Assembly (NCBI GenBank): GCA_019454045.1
Contig: SKCR01032774.1
Span: 558,001-622,000 of the forward strand
Length of the DNA: 64,000 nt
DNA from: Zanthoxylum bungeanum
Taxonomy: Eukaryota > Streptophyta > Magnoliopsida > Sapindales > Rutaceae
Direction: 5' to 3'
Positions 56,131 to 64,000 of the stretch are shown here, piece by piece; within the stretch, counting starts at the first letter, position 1; each line of letters starts with the position of its first letter. Made by a program: the position numbers and the translations under genes. Below the pieces are notes generated by a model. The model worked only from the letters and a program-made list of their open reading frames with translations, did no database searches and had not been told where the DNA came from.

Positions 56131-58079
56131 TTAAACATATACAACATATAGACTTCTTAATGCCGTTGTGAGAAAATGGGAACGAATTGTGTTGTTATAA
56201 GTGAAGCGAGATCGGAGATTACTTAAATCAATTTGGACATAAATCATAAAGAGATATTTATATTTTATTGAGCTTAATGATACAATGATTCAAAAGAGAG
56301 CAAAATGACGTCAAAAGTACGTAAACTTGATGTTATAGTCTTTAAAAGGTACACAGGTTAGCTCAACTACAATTTTTCCACTTTGTTTCATGTCTTTCGG
56401 GTTACTAATATTTGTGTGCTTAATTAAATCAAGAGTAAATGCCAACTGCGTTCCCGAAGTGTGGATAATTAAACAAAAAGGGATAATAATTGTTGGTTCT
56501 ATTACTAGATACTTCTCATTAGTTTCATAGACTCTGATATCTGAAAGTTTGTAAAGTAAAACAAAATGTAAACCGATGCTAGCTGCTTCTCTTTAGCATG
56601 GGCGGCTTTGAAATGTCCGAGTTTTGGAAGGTCATAGATGGGTTTCTAAAAAGAGATTCTATCGATTAAAAAAAAATTTCAAATTTGAGGCCCTAATTTT
56701 AGTCTATATTTTGAGGCCTAACTAACGGTTTGTGCGGACTGTCCCCCAGTATCGATCATCTCTCTCTTTAATGTCCTAGGCCAATGGGTGAAATTTGATC
56801 TTATTCTTATACATATTATAATCAAGAGTAAGCATAAATTGTTAACAATATTTGCTTATTTACCCGTGATTCCAGATTGATTACTTTCATAACCCAATAA
56901 TGGAATTTCATGTAAAGAGGTCGAACAAAGGAATGGCATCTCTAATTTTTTAAAGCCCATTTTTAGGGCCTATGATATTTGACATTGGAAGGCAAAGGCC
57001 GGAAAGATATTGCCATCTTTTTCCCCCCCTTTTGATGTATATCAACTTTGCTAATTGACTTTTAAGCATGATAAATTCTGTTTGAAAAGAATATCAACAT
57101 TAATCACATACTTTTTTTTTATTAATCACGTACTTTTTTTTTCCAGGAATATGACAATATTGCATAAAAGGAATAAAAATATTAAGGTTACATCAAGGCA
57201 GTATAGGTTTACAAATTTTTTTTTTAAAACTCCGCTATCAAACCATTCTATCGGGCTTAAACGGAGTTAATAAAACCTCCGACTATCCTAAACTCTTATA
57301 AAGAAAAGCACATCTTGTACTCGAATCTAAGACCTGTCAACCAAATCCTAAGTCATTTGCCACCAAACCGCACCAATTGGGGACTGGGCTTACAATACAC
57401 TTAGGAAAATTTAAGAATTAATCATAGGTAGGACGTAGCCTAATAGAGCAAAATATACATAAAATAACATAACTTTATTCACTATTAAAATCTCATAACC
57501 GAGAGGAAAATGAATTCGTCAATAGAGTGGCTATTAAAAACCCCAAATACAACCAACAATAAACATAGAAACGTAAAAGAACACAAAAATACAAACTGCC
57601 TTGAAAGAAATCTTGATAAAGGATACTAATATATTAGAGATAGCCAAAGAACTAACCCAACAGTAATCTATGGTGTCCTTTTAACCGAAAAAACGACTTC
57701 ATCAATTAAGGTCTAATGATGACATAAGAGGAAAATTTTTAGATCTAATTTATTTTTAACACTTTTCAGCTTATGTTAAGTGGTTTTTGGGTTGAATTTA
57801 TTATTATTATTATTTTTAATTTCAAAAGCTATTTTTAAAATTTTTGGTGTATTTGGTTGTATTTAAAGTAAAGTTTTTGAAGATTAAAAAAATTATTTTG
57901 TCTCTACTAGCGAAAGCTAAAAATTTGGGCTTTTGATGAATAGAAATTAATTTTTTTTTAAAGAGTTAAATTATCTAAAACACTTTTATTCTATTTCAAA
58001 ATATTATTTTATTTTTTTTCATAACATAATGTCAAAACATTTGTCCATTAAAGTTATATATATATATAAAAGTTAAATA
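56131..58079. other. Intergenic region
   Basis: No gene recognised. Contains a probable SINE (57213-57378) and T-runs near 57110 and 57133. The 71-aa ORF at 57055 overlaps T-runs and the SINE and is not credible. Confidence 0.5.
57213..57378 (-). mobile_element. tRNA-derived SINE (probable)
   Basis: Minus strand: GTGCGGTTTGGTGGCAAATG (A-box-like) and GGTCTTAGATTCGAGT (B-box-like), then a body ending in an A-run (T-run from 57217). Possible target repeats TTACAAA/TTACAAT on either side. It is a different family from the other two SINEs. Confidence 0.5.
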
Positions 58080-59105
58080 TTTTCAAGTCTCCCTATCGCA
58101 CCATGTAGTGGCTCACTATTAAATTTTATTAAATAAAAAACCTATTACATTAAATTATAAAATTAAAATATCTTTAAAATTAGTTTTATTATTAAAAATT
58201 AAAATTAGAAACATATAATAAAATAAAAACTTAATCTCGTAGTAAAATAAGAAACCTATTAATTCAATATGTGTCACCTAATCTCTATAATAATTTTTTA
58301 TTATCAAATTATAAAATTAAAATATCTCTAAAATTAATTTTTTAATTTGAAATTATAAAATTAAAATAATAATTATTAAAATAAGAAACTTATTGCGATA
58401 TAAAAATAAAATCTCTTATTTATTATTAAATTATAATATTAAAAAATCTTTATAAAATTTTATTATTAAATTATATAATTAAAATAAGAAACCTATTACA
58501 ATATAAAAATATAATCTCCGATTAAAATAAGAAACCTATTAATTTAATTAAGTAATTAATAACAAATAAGAAACCTATTATAAAATAAAAATATAATATC
58601 TTATTAAAATAAGAAACCTAATGATTTAATACGTGTCACCTAATATGTACAATTAATTTTCTATTATAAAATTAAAATAAGAAACATATAACAATATAAA
58701 AATAAAATCTCATATTTATTATAAAATTATAAAATTAAAATATCTCTATAATATTTTATTATTAAATTGTAAAACTAAAATAATAAACCTATTACAATAT
58801 AAAAACATAATCTCCTATTAAAATAAAAAACATATTAATTTAATTAATTAATAATCTAATTTCTTATTATTAAATTAAAAAAATAAGTCACATTAAAATT
58901 TTAAAAAATATTTGTGGTACGTAATCTCTATAATTAATTTTTTTATTATTTATTATAATAAAAATATATATTGTAATCATCTATTAAAATACAAAAAATA
59001 TTTGTGACACCTAATCCCTACAATTAATTTTTTATTAGTAACTTATAAATTTAAAATAAAAAATCTATTACAATATTAAAATATGGTCTCCTATTAAAAT
59101 AGGAG
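58080..59105. repeat. AT-rich repeat array
   Basis: Irregular repetition of AATAAGAAACCTATTACAAT, AAAATATAATCTC, TAAATTATAAAATTAAAATA and GTGTCACCTAATCTCTA-like words with spacings of about 70-110 bp. The last 375 bp recur at 37727-38115. No ORF. Confidence 0.8.
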
Positions 59106-61737
59106 ACATAAATAGCAGTTGACCACAAAAACTATACAATTTTTTAGTTTTTGAGTCTATTGTTATTTGTTATTTTAATTTGAATTATTTCTATAAATTT
59201 TTTCATGAATTTTTTTATTATTTATTATGTTTCATGATGTAAACTCTGATTATTTGCTCTTGTATAAGACGATCAAGATTTCAAGTTCGATAAGAAAAAT
59301 TAAACTTAAATTTAATAAATTATATTAAAATTCATTAAAATTCATTCGAAAGAATATTAAATATTTTTAAAGTTATTTATAATTATGAATATGTTTTCAA
59401 ATGAGAAAGTTAGACGAGAGAAAGACTTTAATGTGAATTAGAAATACCGTTTGAGAATTGATAGACAAACAAATAAGACATAAATATTAAGTGTTAGTAA
59501 ATCAATTGTCTCATTTAAACTATAAAACCAACTAAATTCGGATCATTTATAAGATCAATACCTCAAATCTTATTAAGATTTTTGTTATGATATGAAATTA
59601 TAATAAAAAAATGTGTTCAACCCGCATAAAGTGCGAGCCCTATACTAAATAAAAAAAAAAGTTAATTTTTTTTTTAAAGATCAACCACTAGAAGCTTTAG
59701 CTGAAACGGATTGTAATAGATACAGACCTCGTTCAAAACAAATAAGAGAATTCTCTGAAACTAAAATAATAGTAAAATTAGCTTTGCTTTTAAAAAGGAA
59801 AATTGTTAAAGTATGAATGTAAAGAAAAACAATATTTGTACAAAATAGTGAGTTAATGATAAAACTTTGACAAAATATTATTAATGATAAAAATTTGACA
59901 AAATATTAATAAAAACTACTTAGTTTTGGTTCTTTTTTTTTTATTATTATAAAAACGATCAAACTTATATAATTTTATATTTTATTTTGTTAGGTAAGTT
60001 ACTTTGAATTGGTGATTTTGGACGGGTCGCTCATGATAGCATGACCCGATCCACTTTTGCTCCATATTATCATATTCGTTGGCATTGTGTACACACATAA
60101 TTCTAAAGATATATTCATTACAAAGCTTTAATTAGACTAATCATCGTCATTAATGATGCAAACATATTGATGAAATTTCCTATAAACACTCATACGACAC
60201 TAATTATATTAAGGAGGGGTAAATTGAGTATTGACCAAATATTACGTAATTAAAAATATTTACGAGTTTAAGCTACTTAGATGGTAGTTTTTACCGATTA
60301 AGCTTTGAATTTAATTTTTACAATTAATACACCCAATAATTAATTTTATCGATGGCAAGCTATATATGCTAAATAATATAAAATTTTAATATAAAACGTA
60401 AAATAAATTAAAGAGATAGGGTTAGAGAAATTGACACCGAATTTATAGTAGTTCGGTTAATAATGTCTACGTCTACTCTTCCAAGTTGCGCTTGAAGTTT
60501 TCCACTATCCAAAAGTGATTCCACACTTTACATCGTGAGTTTTTCGTAGCTCACTCACAACCAAAAGTTTTGTCCCCTAAATTCACTTCAAACCTTTACA
60601 AAATAGTTTTATCACATAAGTTCACTTTTAAACCTTTACACTAAATCACCATTTTGATTTGAATATACTCACTCAATAAGGGATTTCACTACCACAAGTG
60701 TTTAAGATATAAAAAGTTTATAACACAACTCGGGTACTCACAATATATAAAGAAGATCAAAGGTGTGAGTTCATAACCCAAGTAATTTCAAGCTCACTAA
60801 ATGTGTATGAATGTGAAGTGTGTGAGCTTTGATTATAAAGAGAGTGTTTGATAATGAAGGTTAAGGAGAACTCTCTATTTATGCTTTTAAAGAAATGTCA
60901 GAAGGTCTAAGAAGCATGCAAAAATGAAATTAGGGCTCGATATATAATAAAGGTGAAAACTGCCATAAGCTCTCTATCCTGAGACAGGTATGCCGGTCTA
61001 CATGGGTTGGTATGTCAGTCCTGTAATATAAACGGTTATAAAGTATATGATTGTTGAAGACTAAAGCACACACCGATCTGATTACTGACCAGTATGGTGA
61101 TCCATTGCCGGTTAGCTAATCGGTATGAGGACTTGTATGATCTGTCTAGGTTCCAGTACCTATACAAACTCCAGACTGACCAGTATGGAGTAGTTCGGTT
61201 CCAAAGAGCATGCAAAACTGTCCAAGATAGAACATGGACACTGGTATGCCGGTATCAGAGACCAGTATGCCCGTCACAGTGCAGAAACTCAAGATTTGAA
61301 GATTTAAAAAAATTTTACACATGACCTTGATGCATCTATATGAATGTGTATGAGTTCTATGAGTTTAGAATACTTAAATTATTAATTCACTTACATTGAG
61401 AGCCCTAAACTATAAGACTACACTAAATATATTTGTTAAGCTCTTTAGTCTTTACAACCATTTGCTTTGACATCTTTTTGTAATGCTCGCGAATGCGCTA
61501 ATTCCCTTGCGTTATATCATCAAAATCCTTCATCGAGTGCTTTGGCGCTAATAATTGAATCAGACTAAAATTAATTTGGTTGTAGTTGAAACAATTCCAA
61601 ATGAAGATATGTATTGTGTTTTAATTTATTTAAATAAGAATGCAAGTATATGATACGCTTAGCGCGATGATCAAGTGTTAACTTGTTATATATTCGTTCG
61701 AATTTTGAAACAATATCTTTGTTAAAAAAATATATAT
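59106..61737. other. Intergenic region
   Basis: No gene recognised. Near 60415-60540 a stretch resembles a plant retroelement LTR (AATTTATAGTAGTTCGG, GTCTACGTCTACTCTTCCAA-like). Between 60985 and 61275 the words ACCAGTATG and CGGTATG recur about eight times. Confidence 0.45.
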
Positions 61738-62467
61738 TGTTGACGGCTGATTTTGGTCTCAAGGGCAATATGAGTTTTTTACTCCTGAGACAATCCTCCA
61801 TCAATAGTGAATTTGCTCGGTTATGGGGGAACCGAAAGCAAACTTAGCAAAAGACAGATAAATACACCAATCGACAGAGAGGTTTAACGTGGTTCGACGG
61901 ATCTTGGTCTGACCTACGTCCACGGGCACAAAAAGGATGATACTTTTATTACTCAAATACACTTCTCAGCTCTGCTTCTTGCTTTTTACAAGTCTGATGG
62001 TAATGATTCTGATGTCCTTTTACACACACTCTACCCTCCTATTTATAATAACAGAGAAATCAGATTCTTTCTAGCATAAGGATTCCCAGTTGAAACAATC
62101 TCATTTTCCTATGAGGATTCCTAATCCAAAACTGACTTCACTTCATTTATCCTATCAGGACAGTGACTTATCAATTTCTGTGTGAAAGTAGGATAATTTT
62201 ATCCTTTTTCCCCGTAGAAATAGGATGTCTTTATCTTCTAGGCATGCTTCGCCATCTGGTCGGTCTAGACATGGTCGGTCATTTATGGGCTTATGAGCTG
62301 AGAATGATGTCGCCAAACTGATAGTGTCCGGTCACCTGGTCTCAAGTGGTCGGTCTCTTATTAATGTGGTCGGGTCGGCATTTAATGATTTCGACCAAGA
62401 TGGGAATTACCCCTTTTACCCTTGTCATGCTGCTTAACTGTCATAGGGTCTTTTTACACCGCCAACA
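61738..62467 (-). repeat. 3' LTR of the second Tat-like element
   Basis: Ends are inverted repeats of TGTTG-CGG. It contains the CGTGGTTCGACGG...CCTACGTCCACGG block also seen in other LTRs here. Confidence 0.82.
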
Positions 62468-63251
62468 TCTGTCCCCTAGTTCTTGGTTCCAACGAGTATG
62501 CGAGTTGGTGCCGGGAACTATAAAAGGAGTAGTTTTACTGGCGTGCTACCATAATGTCCTCGGTTCCGAATGTAGTGCTTGGCTTTGAATCATTTCCCTT
62601 GTCAAAATAAAACATTTCACCGCCTTTTCGGGCACTTCTTTCTCGAGACGTGCAGTCGTCACATCTGCTATAAATGCCCATCAAATCACTTTTTAGGGTT
62701 TTACCCCCAACCAGACACTTGTCGAGCATCTGTCTGTTTCCCGCCAAAAGTGAACAAGATCAACCGTCCGCTGCTAGCACCTAAATGCATTCTATCTCAC
62801 CCGTTCATTCATCTCTATTGAATTGCTTCCGAGGTCGACACTTGGCGTACATCCAAGACCTCATTATGATCTGACGGTTGGAACTGTTCCGTCGTTTTAC
62901 TATGAGAATGTGAACCGATAACTTTATATATGTTTGGCAAAACTTTGTTTTCTTCAAAACTTCCTTCTTTTCGACTACGATACGTCCGGTTCGGTTTTTG
63001 CCAAAGCTTCTCAACGCATCTCCCATTTTACGAGCAGAGATCAAGTAAGTTTTCCGAACGACCTTCTTCATCATTTTTTTTCTTGCTTGCTGTGCTTTTT
63101 GTTGTAGATTTCATGGTTTTTCTCGGATGTTGCTATGGCACTTAGGACTTCATAGATTTAGTTTCTCCTGGAAACTTAGGATAGCTTGCGAACCCTTGGT
63201 CGTTTTTCAAGAATATGGTTGTAGACTGACCTTCCCTTTTTATTTTTTCGG

Positions 63252-63972
63252 ATGCCAAGGATGTCTGACGACAGTTCTTCCCCTGAAAACCCTGCTAAAC
63301 CCTTGACTCCCCTTGCTGAAGAGCTTTCCTCGGGCTCGGGGGCACCCAGCGTGGAAGACCTCGACACCACCCCCACCCCTTCTGAAGGATCTGGAGCCCG
63401 GTGATTTTGACAGCTCGGCTCTGGACATGGATCGGCCTTCTAAGATAACCGAGGATAATCTAGCACTGCTTCGGCAATGATATGACATCCCGATAGATAT
63501 TGCTCTTGAGGTCCCTCTCCTATGTGATCGTGCCAGTCAGCCCGACGATGGTTCTGTGGCCCTTCTTCCAGCTTTCTTTGAGTGTGGGCTCCGGCTGCCA
63601 ATTCAACCCTACTTCGCCTGGATGCTGGCCGAGATGGAGATTGCCCCCTGTCAATTGAGTCTAAACAGCTGGAGGATCTTGGCCGGTTTGTATGTAGTTT
63701 GGCATCGGGCGGGGCTTGGCGAACCTTCTTTTGAAGAGGTGAATAGGTTATACCGGTTGAAGGCCAACCCAAAGACTTACCATGGTTGGTACTACCTTTC
63801 TGCCTATGCCGACTCATCAAACGTTGTCCGTAAACTCCCTGACTCTAACAAGAATTTCAAAGATCTTTGGTTCTGGGCCACTGGAGATTGGGGACGGGCC
63901 CTGAGATCGTGTGAAGAGGAGATCATAGTCCCGAACATCTTCAGAGCGGGAGGTCATGAGTCTGACCTTTAG
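63252..63972 (+). pseudogene. Antisense ORF of the Tat-like element ('putative gypsy type transposon' domain, PF04195-like)
   Basis: Plus-strand reading: Ser/Pro-rich N-terminus from ATG 63252 or 63261 (MSDDSSSPENPAKP), a frameshift near 63395, an in-frame TGA near 63478 where a sense codon would sit in LRQ-YDIP, then an open frame to 63972 containing ECGLRLPIQPYFAWMLAEM and LSLNSWRILAGLYVVW. This pattern (GLRLP, then NSWRIL) is the hallmark of PF04195, found in plant gypsy-associated ORFs. A possible TATA box is at 62922-62931. It is opposite to the element's own direction; Tat elements are known to carry extra, sometimes antisense, ORFs. Its function is unknown. Confidence 0.75.
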
Positions 63973-64000
63973 TTTTCCTACCCTTAGTTTTTATGCTTGG

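Larger units (their letters stand above)
61738..64000 (-). mobile_element. Second Tat-like element, 3' part, truncated by the window
   Basis: A 730-bp LTR (61738-62467) with TGTTGACGG and CCGCCAACA ends, similar in form to the Tat-like LTR at 40472. The polypurine tract, minus strand CTAGGGGACAGA, adjoins at 62468, so this is the 3' end of a minus-strand element. The words GAGTATGCGAG-TGGTGCCG after the LTR also occur at 41820, confirming kinship. The interior carries an ORF on the opposite strand. Confidence 0.8.

Noticed and set aside
61094..61324. 76-aa ORF near the ACCAGTATG repeats
   Set aside because: No homology recognised and the DNA repeats explain its composition; kept only as a note in the intergenic entry.

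Overview
This is nuclear DNA of a land plant, probably a eudicot with a repeat-rich, AT-rich genome. The evidence is nested Ty1/copia and Ty3/gypsy LTR retrotransposons, plant-type hAT transposons, tRNA-derived SINEs, and a plant cytokinin-activation gene (LONELY GUY, LOG). I cannot name the species. No clear free-standing host gene is visible; nearly every coding segment belongs to a mobile element, usually a broken one.

Layout. 1-7381 (minus): right part of a LOG-carrying LTR element (called LOG-RE1 here). It holds an intact LOG ORF, a broken gag-like gene, a tRNA-Asp primer site and an LTR split by a hAT transposon (hAT-1, 3338-6241). It sits in a decayed copia element (7382-8990, minus). 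8991-11975: non-coding, including a duplicated segment. 11976-18609: two diverged gypsy LTRs in opposite orientation around 2 kb of decayed sequence, with a 500-bp hAT MITE. 18610-37726: a gag-only copia element (copia-2). Inside it lie a solo LTR of the LOG family (20788-22644, TSD GGCGT) and a complete second LOG element (LOG-RE2, 24349-36209, TSD TTTAT). 37727-40471: AT-rich repeat, intergenic DNA, a SINE and the second copy of the duplicated segment. 40472-55455: a Tat-like gypsy element without recognisable pol (TSD AAATT), which holds a SINE, a ~130-bp tandem array, a complete chromovirus (43386-49254, TSD CCGAG) and hAT-2 (50470-53489). 55461-61737: rest of the duplicated segment, a SINE, an AT-rich array and intergenic DNA. 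61738-64000: 3' LTR and 3' part of another Tat-like element with an antisense ORF.

The most notable content is the LOG-bearing LTR retroelement family. Two diverged copies both keep a full-length, intronless LOG ORF downstream of a zinc-knuckle gag-like gene. LOG has its own TATA box, whose 12-bp context also occurs at the LTR TATA box. The LTR promoter carries a dense array of ACGT-core (G-box/ABRE-like) motifs. LOG-RE2 also contains a 2.44-kb near-perfect inverted repeat of gag plus LOG, so a read-through transcript could fold into a long LOG/gag hairpin RNA. That structure could instead be an assembly artefact: the arms differ mostly by 1-3 nt indels.

All boundaries and similarities were read by eye. 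Identity figures are estimates, and homology searches were not possible.
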